From Paralichthys olivaceus (lineage: Eukaryota; Chordata; Actinopteri; Pleuronectiformes; Paralichthyidae), in NCBI RefSeq assembly GCF_024713975.1, contig NC_091116.1, forward strand, positions 6,326,621 through 6,390,620: 64,000 bases of DNA, in the 5' to 3' direction. The translations under genes and the position numbers were made by a program. The notes below the pieces were generated by a model that was not told the DNA's origin, did not search any database, and saw nothing but the letters and a program-made list of their open reading frames with translations. Within the stretch, counting starts at the first letter, position 1. The number at the start of each line of letters is the position of its first letter. Shown in pieces: positions 32,001 to 64,000 of this stretch.

Positions 32001-35000
32001 AGATTTGACTACCTAACGCCATGATATAATCGGGTCAATTCTCCAACCTCAGCTTTTTAAGCCGACACTGTGGATCCTCCAGTCCGGCAGAGAGGAGCTT
32101 CACCCCCGAGTCCTTCAGGTCGTTGTTGGTCAGGTCAAGCTCCCTCAGATTAGAAGAGTGGGAGCTGAGAACTGACGCCAGACCTTCGACGCTTTTCTCT
32201 GACAGGTTACAGCCACTCAGCCTGAGGAAAAACAAAAAAGATCTTCTAATCTACACAAAAGACAAATGTTTATTCCAAATATGATCATTTCTACACTCTG
32301 ACGTTTGTCCAACAACTACTTGATGGACAGAAATTAGATTCTGTGCACATATTTATACTCACCAGAGGATGAAGCTAACTGTCTTTGGTGGTGCCCTGAT
32401 GTTTTTATCTAGCACCACCAGCAGGTGAAACTTAACACTGCAGCCAGCATCTCTTTCCTTTCATTTTATTTGAAAGGCCTTGAATCAATATATTTTGGTT
32501 TTGAGTCAAATGCCTCAAGAATGTTTGAATGACCTCACCTGGTGCCATAATTAAACACTTTATTTTGTGCAATACTGTGGTTTAAACCCAAATACCTGTA
32601 AAACTTCCTATTATTTCCCATCAATTACCCATTAATCTCAGCTGTATCCCACAAAATCTTAAAATAAATTATTGACCTATTGAATAATTCACAGAAAATT
32701 ACACACAGTTTAGTTTACACATGAATAAATAGGTTTTTTGTCGTTATTTTAGTTTTTTGTAACCCCAGAGAAGAATCCAGGATTTTCACATTCATGTATT
32801 AAACGTGTCTAATTATTTTCTGTGCACTTACAGAGACTTGTTCGAGGCTTTGACCACTGGCAGCAGCCTCAGGAGACCCTCCTCTGAGGCCGAGTACTTC
32901 TTCAGGTCAAACACGTCGATCTCTTCTGCCGATGACAGCAGGATGAAAACCAGAGCGGACCACTGAGCCGGAGAGAGGTCGGCATTGACGAGACCACCTG
33001 AATTCATGAACTGCTGGATCTCCTCCACCAGGGAGCGATCGTTCAGCTCGTTCAGACAGTGGAACAGATTGATGCTCCTCTCTGGGGAGAGATTCTTCCT
33101 GATCGTGCTCTTGATGTACTTGACTAACTCCTCATTGGTGTATGGGCTATATCCTGTCTCTGTCATCAGCCCTGCCAGGAGAATCTGATTTGTTTGCAAT
33201 GAAAGGCCCAGGAGGAAGCGAAGGAACAAATCCAGGTGGCCATTTGGACTCTGTAAAGCCTTTTCTATCGCGATTTGGAAGAGATATGACAGTTTGGATT
33301 TGTTCCTTAACAGATTAGACCACCAGGTTTTCGTTTGAGACAGCTGATTGACGCCAGAGTTAATGAAAGTGAGAAAGACGTAAAGAGCGGCGAGAAACTC
33401 CTGAATGCTCAGATGAACAAAACAGTACACCCTGTCCGCAGAAAGTCCCCTCTCCTCTTTAAAGATCTGTGTGAACAATCCTGAGTACACTGAGGCCGCT
33501 TTGATGTCGATGCCGCACTCCTTCAAATCTGATTCGTAGAAAATCAGGTTTCCTTTCTGTAGCTGCTCAAAAGCAAGTTTCCCAAGAGTCAAAACCATCT
33601 CCCTGCTCCCTGGATTCCAGTGTGGATCTGCACTGGGCCCCACGCCATACTTGCAGTTCCACAGTTTGGCTTGAACCACCAGGAAGTAGATGTACATCTC
33701 TGTCAGGGTCTTGGGCAGCTCTTTCCCCTTGCTTGTTCTCAGCACATCCTCCAGGACTGTAGCAGTGATCCAGCAGAAGATGGGGATGTGGCACATGATG
33801 TGGAGGCTCCGTGACGTCTTGACGTGGGAGATGGTCATGCTGGCCTGCTCCTCATCCCTGAATCTCCTCCTGAAGTACTCCTCCTTCTGCGGGTCCGTGA
33901 ACCCTCTCACCTCTGTCACCATGTCAACGCACTCAGGAGGGATCTGACTGGCTGCAGCAGGTCGTGTGGTTATCCAGAGACGAGCGGAAGGAAGCAGCTC
34001 CCCCTTGATGAGGTTTGTCAGCAAGACGTCCACTGAGGTGGACTCTGTGACATCAGTCAGGATCTTGGCATTGGTGAAATCCAGAGGGATTCGACACTCG
34101 TCCAGTCCGTCGAAGATGAACACGACCTGGAATCTGTCAAAGCTGCAGACTCCGGCGTCTTTAGTCTCACCAAAGAAATGATGAACAAGTTTCACCAAGC
34201 TGCAGTTTTTACCTTTGAGCAAATTCAGCTCTCGGAAAGTGAAGGGAAACATGAACTGAATGTCCTGATTGGTTTTGCCTTCAGCCCAGTCCAGAGTGAA
34301 CTTCTGTGTCAAGATGGTTTTCCCGATACCGGCAACTCCCTTGGTCATCACCGTCCTGCATGGCTGAGCTTTTCCTGGCAACGTTTGGAAGATCTCCTCA
34401 CATCTGATCGTTGTCTCCGGTCTCGCTTGTTTCCTGGATGCCATTTCAATCTGTCTGACCTCGTGTTCGTCGTTGACCCCACCGGTCCCCCCCTCCGTGA
34501 TGTGGAGCTCTGTGTAGATCTCGTTCAGAAGGGTTGGCTTCTCCGTTTTATCATTCCCCTCAAACAAGCACTGGTACCTTTGCTTTAAACTGGATTTGAG
34601 TTTAGTCTGGCATGTGGCAAGAGAATCTGTACAATCAGAAAAAAACAAGAGGAAATCAACGGTATATGAAACATCAACTGAATGTAAAAGAAATTCCACA
34701 AGTTACAGTCTCTTTATTGCTCTAAAGAGATTTGATATTTTATGTCGTGATACTATGAGAGGCCGTTTGGGAGAAAACCATCGTACTCTCTTACATGCAC
34801 AATCACAATCTCTTTTATTAACCATCATACTCTCATACACACAACACTGCTCTCTCTTGCACAGATATATTATATTTCAAAGAGAATGATATATACTTTT
34901 TAAATATATTTAATCCTATTGTAAACTTACAGTTAGCTACTTGCTACTTAATTTGCTTTTTCGTTCTCCTATATTCTTCTAATAATTAAAAGTTTGTTAT

Positions 35001-36802
35001 GCACCAAACACCAAAGCAAATTCCTTACAAGTTGAAAACCTAATTACAATTCAGTTATTTCAATTAAACTTAGTCAGTGTAGCAACTGTGATGAGGCACA
35101 GCGAGTCTGTAAACCACTTTGATTTCCCCCCATGTTCTTCCCCTGCCCTGATGGATACCATTCTTACTTCTGTGCAGAGACTCAGCCAGCCCCTCCTCCT
35201 TCATCCTCCTCAGGAAGAGCAGAGCGATTCTGAGACATGCCTCTCTGCAGCTCCTCATATCCTCGTCTTCTTCCTCCCTGCACATCATCACCCTGTCATC
35301 CAGACACCCCGAAGTTAGAATCCTCCGCATCCCCTTCAACTCATTCTTCATAAAAACAACAATGTTGTTCTCAAGCCGCTGGGAAAACAATGATACGCAA
35401 ACAAATGTGTCAAAAAGTATTATGAAGAGCAATAGGACAAGAATCGTGTGGGACAAGAAAATGTGCTTGTATATGTACACACCATAAATGATGAGTCCAA
35501 GTCTGTTTGGTGTTCCAAGTTACACTGACCATCGCAAACTTTCTTCTGTTTTTGTCTGGAGAGGACAACACAAACAAAATATTATTTTCATACTAGTTAC
35601 CACTTGTTCATAACTCTACACACCTCATTCCCCAAATTGTGTTGATGGAATTATTTATTCTTCCAGCAAATATGTCAATAAATCACTGGTGCCACTGGTT
35701 TTCTTTTAGAAAACTGAATATAGTAAAGTTTTGCACAGCTTTAAGGAAATAAAATCTCTAGGGAATAAATACGTATATATCTATCTATATATATATAGAT
35801 AGATATATAACTTATTTGCTGATGGCTAAAACAAACATATGATTTTTTTTTATAGATTACCAACACAGACTAGTCCAATTTACATCAAATTTTCAATTAT
35901 GCATGATAATATAAAATCCTTTGAAATGCTAGAACTGGGTAATATTGGGCAATTTTCATTGATAGTAATCACTAGAGGGTTTTTTTAATAGCTTCAACAA
36001 TTAATTCAGTTGATTAAGAAAATAATAAACAGGTTAATTGTGGTGAAAATACTATGATTTAGAGCCTTACATAACAGTGATGCATGTATTGTTCTCTGCT
36101 TTGTTTATGGAGACTTACTCTGTTTCAGGAGGGTGTGTTTGAAAAGTAATCGGGATCTCCATTGACCTGTTGCTCCTCATGGACACATAGCTGGGCTCAG
36201 GAGACTCTGCTCTCTGCTGCTGTTGATCTGGTCTTTAACATCACACACACGCACTTTTAATCTTCACTACACAGATGACGGACCAAATATTGTCAAGCGA
36301 ACAGATGATAAGCACAAACTTTTACTTTGTAGACAAATAAATATGGTTTCAACTTTAAATTTTGTTAATGCCACACAGATTGTGTATAAAGATGGACGAC
36401 CGTTGCTCCCTGTTCGCCGGCTACAGTATAGGACGTAAACCCTGCCTCCTCCATGTTAGCAAATGGACCAAACTAAAAGATCAAAATACACATCAATTAA
36501 TTTTTCTCAAAGATGTCCTGAGGTAGTTCTTATCCTTTAAATTAAATTTGGTTTTGGTCGAGTGCACATATCAGAGGGACCTTAATACCGCGGCTCGCTA
36601 CCACACAGGATATTTTGGCGTCATTTCTCGGTAGGAGGAAGTGGAGACGTGTTGTCTATCTTTTTATTGACAGTTTACAGTTACTTACTCTGTTTCAGAA
36701 GAATGTTTTTGAAAAGTAAGGGGTGACTTCATTGACTCGTTGCTCTTCATGGACACACAGCTTGGGACGGGGGAGGCCGCTCGCTTCCTCTGCTGCCCTG
36801 AG
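28545..36802 (-). CDS. NLRC3-like NLR immune receptor: FISNA-NACHT-LRR-B30.2 (5' end not found)
   Basis: Fourteen exons join in frame over about 4.26 kb (about 1,418 residues). From 5': two 114-nt exons (36689-36802, 36119-36232), 35483-35555, 35168-35378, FISNA-NACHT 32832-34626, eight LRR exons (32048-32221, 31775-31948, 31502-31669, 31220-31393, 30852-31025, 30281-30454, 29852-30013, 29295-29468), linker 29158-29204 and B30.2 28545-29074. NACHT motifs: Walker A GVAGIGKT, Walker [11 protein letters not shown]. This is the large fish-specific NLR class; members are cytosolic sensors or regulators of inflammatory signalling, and individual ligands are mostly unknown. No PYD or CARD is seen; the N-terminus instead has repeated [11 protein letters not shown]-type segments. 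The linker exon matters: without it the last LRR exon and the B30.2 exon are out of frame. The first exon and start codon were not recognised and may lie in 36.8-42 kb. Confidence 0.9.
29295..32221 (-). other. Eight-exon LRR array of the NLR gene
   Basis: Each exon codes one ribonuclease-inhibitor-type double repeat of 54-58 residues, with core [20 protein letters not shown]. Two forms occur: LSGC/LIGC-type (exons at 32048, 31502, 30281, 29295) and LNQ/LIQ/LDQ..LTE.CC-type (31775, 31220, 30852, 29852). Six exons are 174 nt; 31502-31669 is 168 nt and 29852-30013 is 162 nt, both in-frame shortenings. All begin and end in the same phase, so exon number can vary without frameshift, which explains the tandem growth of this array. 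Confidence 0.93.
29620..29815. repeat. Purine-rich minisatellite in an NLR intron
   Basis: Imperfect repeats built on 'gatgaagggatgtgggtag' and 'ggaagagtggatg' units. They fill most of the intron between the two LRR exons nearest the B30.2 exon. On the coding strand it is pyrimidine-rich. Confidence 0.85.
32832..34626 (-). other. FISNA-NACHT exon of the NLR gene
   Basis: 1,795 nt, uninterrupted. It opens with the fish-specific FISNA segment ([37 protein letters not shown]), then NACHT with Walker A at about 34.33 kb and Walker B at about 34.10 kb, then the winged-helix and NOD2_WH-like region ([16 protein letters not shown]). All nucleotide-binding residues that I can check are present, so ATP binding should be intact. 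Confidence 0.95.
35774..35809. repeat. Perfect 36-bp AT palindrome
   Basis: Eighteen bases (tatatatctatctatata) followed directly by their exact reverse complement, with no spacer. It lies in the NLR intron between 35555 and 36119. It could extrude as a cruciform. It is most simply a folded TATC/TA microsatellite. Confidence 0.95.
36391..36490 (+). repeat. Dispersed repeat, copy 2 of 3
   Basis: Contains 'gatggacgac', 'ggctacagtatagg', 'aaaccctgcctcctccatgttag' and 'atggaccaaactaaaag'. It lies in the NLR intron between the two 114-nt exons. It has lost the middle 'gtgaagccaaag' block found in the other copies. Confidence 0.65.
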
Positions 36803-37397
36803 CTTCAACACACCAGAGTTTTTTTACACTTAATAATCATGATACTGCAGAGAAGAGGATGGGAATGACAAACAGTATGTCAAGGGGTTGCCAAATACGG
36901 ATATTTGGCAACTTCAAAATTTGATAGGGTAGTAGGGACAAGATGAGTGTGCTTTTAAAAAAAATCATTTTCATGTTATCAGGACTTCCCCTTCCAGTGA
37001 ACGATTGACAAAAGATGAAAGACATTTTTTAAATCCATTATTAGAGTTGTTTTGTCATATCATAAAACCCCAGAAAAATGCATGAGTCACATTGAATTGT
37101 TCTACAAAAACACATGCTGCCTGGATAATTTGAGCCAAAGGTGGCCTGCCATGTTCACTAATTACCACAAAGGCCACTTGAGGTTCACATTGAGATTTAA
37201 ACTTAGTTTAGAGCACCGCATTTGTTTCTGGATATTTGGACCAGTTTTGGCTCTACGTACATACATCTGCATGCTATCTGTGATGTGGTGCTCCTCACCT
37301 CTGAGCTTTGGTCCAGTCTTGTCCCGCACATGGAGAGGTTATAGAGAGGACAGTTCCCTCATCGACCCCTTCAGGCTGATCCATAATAAAGCTTAAA

Positions 37398-37641
37398 CCT
37401 TTACAGATAGAACAAATAACACTGTTAGATGCTCACTTTGGTCGGCATCTCCTTCTCCTCCAAAGACAATATCTTTGGACCTTGAGGATGAAGAGGTCAC
37501 AACAGCACCTGTGCAGCTGACTGCCCCTCAGCAGCCTGACTCACTGACCTCTGAGGAGGTGTGTCCTTCTCCTCCAGAAATCAATGTGTCATCAAAACTG
37601 GAGGATAGGAAGAGGAGACAACAGCTCCCGTCCAGCCTGGT
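37398..37641 (+). other. Weak plus-strand exon candidate
   Basis: An open frame through CSLWSASPSPPKTISLDLED and CPSPPEINVSSKLEDRKRRQ, closed by a donor CTG|GTAAGT. The peptide shows two loosely similar halves (SPSPPK..S.DLED / CPSPPE..SSKLED). It is acidic/basic and proline-rich, not a folded domain that I recognise. It runs opposite to both neighbouring genes. It could be a remnant of another immune-type gene or a chance frame. Confidence 0.28.
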
Positions 37642-37887
37642 AAGTCACATGTCTAAGTCCCTCACAGTCTCCTGGTGTTTATTGTTTCAGTCAAACTAGC
37701 AAAACATTTCTTTGTGGTTTCATTATATCATTTCATTATATCAGTAGTTAGATATTACTTGATTTCCATATTTCATTATGTCAGGATTTAAGTATTCTTG
37801 ATTTCAATATATCATTATATCAGTATTTCTTTGTCAATAAGTCAATATTTTAGCATTGTATTCAAAATCTATTATTTATATTTATCG

Positions 37888-37911
37888 ACACACACACACA
37901 CACACACACAT
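37888..37911. repeat. (CA)n microsatellite
   Basis: About twelve CA dinucleotides without interruption, in intergenic DNA. Confidence 0.95.
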
Positions 37912-40900
37912 AGTATTCTCTTCAATTACTCAATCACTTTTGCTGATATTATTTTTCACTTATATGAAGCTGTTTTGAATGCAGGACAAAGTATAGACTT
38001 TATTATTATTATTAATTTACCATATAAATAAAAATAACTCTTCCACTGTTGGAAAGCTGCAACATCTTTTAAAACTTCCCAGACAACCCCCCCAACACAC
38101 ACAATAAAAAGAAGAGAAAAAGTTGGTCACTGTACCTTAGTCGGGGTGAAAACAGTCAACAGAAGTTAAATTAATCTCAAACTTTCCCCTGAGGATTCTG
38201 CCACAAAGGAGTCAAAGAGGAATGAGGTTCTGATAGTGTCCTCCTGTGGAACACATCACAGATCCACACAGACTGACAAACACTTCCCAAACTGCATGGA
38301 CACACCCAGGTGTTGCAACTTCTGCTCCAGGCGGATAATGACAATTGAAGAAGGGAGGAAAGAAAGAAAGAGAGTGTCTTGGCCCTGAGTTCAGACTGCA
38401 GGCATCTTCCGAGGTGGTGTCCAAGGCAGAATGGTGTTTTATTACCTTTAGATTACATACACATGTCACAAATAAAGGTGTTAATAATAATCATCATGTT
38501 TGAAGTGAGATTTCTGAGTAAGATTAAGAGGAAGCTCTGCATGAAAGCATAACTGAGGGCAAAAAATACCCCTATTACAAAGGAGGAGCTGTGAAAACTA
38601 AGTTTCACTTTGACAATTGGAAAAAAAAACCACATGATGAAAGGATGTTGCACAAAACCTGAAGCAAAAAGGAATAAAACAAATGAGTAGTGTTTTAAAA
38701 AAGGTGTAATCTGCAGCATGGAATTGAGTACAATCAAATTCTGTATGTATAGACTCCAGATTTTTTTTTAAATATAAGGGGCAGGTGAACAACAGTGAAT
38801 AACAGAACCTGCTTCTTTTCTAAAATGTCACAAATTTCCACATTAATTTCTGAAAATAATTCAGCTAAGAAACTATATTTGACAACCCAGCACCTCTCAG
38901 GTCCCTAGAGGATGGCCCCTCATCCTTTTGGTGACCCCTGACCTTTTTCCTCAAGGGTCCTGTCAGGTTAAAAATGTCCCTTCAAACACTTTACACTTTA
39001 CTTATATATAACTTATATAAGATATGTTGACACCTACTCATCATTTTATTATTCTTGTTGTTAGGTTTTTCACATTTTGAGAGAATTGTAATTTTTAGAA
39101 ATGAGATGATGCATTTTGGACTTTGAACCACTACTTCCCTAAGTCAATGATTCCTCTTTAACAACTGCACCCACATGAGAAAGGTTTCACTAGCCACAAA
39201 AATTATTCAAAAGCATATAAAATTGCAGTAGTTAACTTTTTAAATATTATTTGAGGGTAAATAATTTGGATTTTGATAAACAGTTAAACATATTTAGCAT
39301 CGTTATCAACATAAATTCCATAGACAGACCAAAAAAGTACTATTAAGGACAAGAGATGGTATTCTGTTGATATACCAAACCTGAAAATGAATTTTACTGT
39401 TTTTTCTTAGGAAATTTGCATCAAATCCCTGACATCAATTCACAGCCAACATTGTTGCAATTCAAGATATAGATATCTTGAGCACTAACAACTCAACCCA
39501 TGAGAAAACTAACAGCCATGGAGACGGCATCCAATGATCCTCAGAGAACAGGGCAGGACAATAACACGAATGTCTCATGACAGACGCAGTAGAGGTGGAG
39601 AAGTGAGATCCCCAATCTGCGTCAAGAGTCATGTTGCTTCTTGAATTCATTACTCCCACACAGATGTGATGCACACATTTTTGGATTGAGCTCAACTTTC
39701 ACTTCTTGAGCACATCATTTCCCCCAATGTCAATCAAGAATCATGTCTGTAGATCTGCTTAGAAATCATAGTTTTTAAAAAAGACAATTTATAACTCTAG
39801 AACCTCACTGAGAATTGTCAAGTTTTTTAAGTGTACTTCAGTATCGAAGTAATTCATTTAAATTGTCTGTTTATTAATGAGTACAATACCAACTGGAACC
39901 GTTCATTCAGCTGTATGTAACTATAGAAACTGGTGTCAAGGTAATTTTACTTCCTGTTTACAGCATTTATATTGTGTTAATCTCATAAAGCTGGAGCATG
40001 ATTAAATACGACAACAAAATAAAACGTAATTATATGTAATATAAAATTTAATTAGATAATCTCATATGATATAATATATATAGATACAGTTGTAATCTAT
40101 AAGATAATACCACACAATTACACAAAATAAATGTTACATTACATAAAATATTTTTAAATGTTGAATCTTTTACATTACTGCACTTCAATACCTGTCTTTT
40201 TTGTGTATGTGACAAAAGGTCCACAAACAATAATAAAAATAATAATTTTCGGCCACATGATCTATCACCTGACTGATTATCAGCTCCAGTGAATTGTAGG
40301 AATTATATGAGTTTATGACCTAGAGGAGAGCCCATTGTGTTAATTTGTATATAGAGCATGCAATAAAAGCAAAATGAACCATTGAAAAGTTTTCCAGCAG
40401 AAGTGACATTTTGTGTCCACATGTCTCTTACTCAACATGACAAGAAACTGCAGTGAGGAAATACCACAGAGATGTTCCTCTTTGTCTAGAAAATGCCCCA
40501 ATAAGTGCATATCTTGGTCACAATTCCTTGAAAAGAATAATTTATGTTAATTGTTATGTTTGTTAACAGGTGATGAGTCAGAGATCAACAAATGACAAGC
40601 CATCATCTGACAAGGTGAGTCACAGTTTCCACACAGATTTATTTATCGCTGAGAAACGTCGCTCGTGTAATAAAAAGACGACAGAGTGCAACCTGCAGGA
40701 GGTAATACACTGCGTTTTTTATGGCTCTGTTAGTACGTGACATTTCATTCAAGGCGCCAAAGAAGACTCCACTACGCTCTCTGCAGTGCCTTAAGCAAAA
40801 CAACGGATAAGCAACTAAACATTTATGGCTGAATCCTTTCCACATATCTGTACATTCATTTTTTTTTTGCATGCACACAAACTTTATATCAGCGGGAAAC

Positions 40901-42298
40901 TGTAATCTCAGGATTAAGACAAATATTTAAACATCTTTGTGCTGGATATATTTGGAAATGTTATTATTCTCAGTGAAAGCATTCACATCACACGTTATAG
41001 CTGAGCTAGTAAAAAGAAAAGGCACAGTTTGTAAAAAATAAATATCCCTTTGTTATTGCTAAAAATACGATCTGACCACATCTTCCCATGTAAGACAGAA
41101 GCAAAGTGAAAAAGGTGATTACTCAAGTGCTGTTGGCTAACATCAGTGGGAAGGAGAAGAAATGAAACACATTGATTTCATGTACAATGTGTAGTTCGCT
41201 CTTGGAGGATGAAATGTGTTGATGACAGCAGCACTGTAAAATACTGTATACAACAGTAAATGTGGTATTTAAGACAGGAAGCCTTGTTGAGTTGTTTTTT
41301 CAGGTATTTAGTTGTAAATTGTATATCACTGCAGGAGCAACAAGGAAACATGATATCTATGTGTATTTCTTGTTCCACAGTTCTTTTGTGGTAGTTAAGA
41401 CAGAATTTCTACAAATTATCACAGTGGTGTGTCCCTCTCTGACATATATGTGTATTTGCATTATGTCACAGTAACAAAGTATAAACACTTTTTAAGAAAA
41501 ACACCAAATTGAAATTCCCAAATATCCTGGGTTTCTATCTATCAATTCAATAATTACTGTAACTTATGAACTATTTACAGGTGTCAACCAAAGTTTTTAA
41601 ATTGTTTGGGGTCTGTTGAGATTCTGTCTATTGTAGCATTGGTGGCAAAACGAAAAGTAAGTCTTAAAATGTAAAATGATATAAATGAACTGAAGTGACT
41701 GACATCTTTGTTTAATTATTTAAAATTTCTATCGTAGCTTTAGAAAAACTGACTCTCTGACTAATATTTTTAAAGTAATACATAAGAGGCTCAAACTGGG
41801 GGAATCCAGAATGTGCTTCACACTGGAGCTACTTTCTACCAAAGTAATGGTCCATATAAAAACAACATTGATCAGTGCGTGTTCCGTTCATTATCAAGAG
41901 TAACCAGGACGTTATTTCCAAAAAGAAAAGTGATTTTGGACAAAGCTTTGCTAGCACCGGGCTTAGTAATTTCAATTATATATCAGCGTAGGAGCTGACG
42001 AGTCACAAACACCAAAGAAAGGTCAACACACAGTCGGCAAATCAGGTTCAGACTTCCACAGTGTGAGTTACTGTGTCTCCTGAGCTTAATTTTGGTTCAA
42101 CATAGGGATAATCCTGTATAGCACCATATAAGAAGGGCTAACAAACAGAAACTAATCATTCATTAGAACAGAAAACATTATTTACAAAGCACCACATACT
42201 GTAGATAAAGGCGTGTGTGTGTGGACAAAAGCCTGGCTGATCACTTGTGGATTTCCCTTTGTCCAGTGTTGTGTGTATTTGTGTGTGTGTGTGTGAGT
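37912..42298. other. Intergenic region between the NLR gene and col18a1
   Basis: AT-rich and largely featureless. A possible small plus-strand exon at 40571-40614 (acceptor TTAACAG, peptide VMSQRSTNDKPSSDK-like, donor GTGAGT) might pair with 37398-37641, but support is thin. The right-hand part before 42299 should hold the col18a1 3' UTR, and a short (GT)n lies at about 42278-42296. The unlocated first exon(s) of the NLR gene may also be here. Confidence 0.4.

Positions 42299-64000
<21,702 letters not shown>

Noticed and set aside
33567-34588. Several frames overlapping the NACHT exon on both strands
   Set aside because: Shadow frames of the intact NACHT coding sequence; none shows an independent motif.

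Overview
This is nuclear DNA from a ray-finned (teleost) fish, probably a percomorph. It has compact vertebrate genes with GT..AG introns, CA microsatellites, degenerate retrotransposon pieces, and a fish-type NLR gene (FISNA-NACHT, 58-codon LRR exons, B30.2). Gene models were assembled by eye from homology and splice sites. For the cyp27, map3k2, sumo1 and NLR models the exon phases were followed through and join without a break. For col18a1 the C-terminal exons and several others were phase-checked, but not every collagen exon.

Layout, left to right. 0-4.7 kb: mostly noncoding, with a dispersed repeat, a LINE ORF2 remnant and one orphan candidate exon. 4.7-8.4 kb (minus): a complete nine-exon mitochondrial CYP27-family P450. 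9-19.6 kb (minus): map3k2, complete, with a roughly 3 kb 3' UTR and an upstream noncoding exon. 19.6-20.6 kb: a CpG- and ETS-site-bearing region between head-to-head map3k2 and sumo1. 20.6-24.4 kb (plus): sumo1, complete. 25.2-26.0 kb (minus): an intronless claudin-34-like gene. A decayed partial copy of the sumo1-3'/claudin interval lies at 28.0-28.25 kb. 28.5-36.8 kb (minus): an NLRC3-like receptor gene, intact over every exon found; only its first exon(s) were not located. 37-42 kb: mostly noncoding, with two weak plus-strand exon candidates. 42.3 kb to the right edge (minus): col18a1, from the endostatin stop codon through about 40 exons to the Frizzled-domain exon, which is cut by the window end.

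The genes do not form one pathway: sterol/secosteroid oxidation (CYP27), MAP kinase signalling (MAP3K2), sumoylation (SUMO1), tight-junction-like membrane protein (claudin-34), cytosolic innate sensing (NLR), and basement-membrane proteoglycan/endostatin (collagen XVIII). I found no CRISPR array, operon, tRNA, rRNA or wholly new system. The most distinctive points are the duplicated sumo1/claudin segment, the fully joined NLR with paired 114-nt N-terminal exons, tandem AGGTCA half-site arrays in two introns, and fish-specific changes at the SUMO1 tail and the endostatin zinc site.
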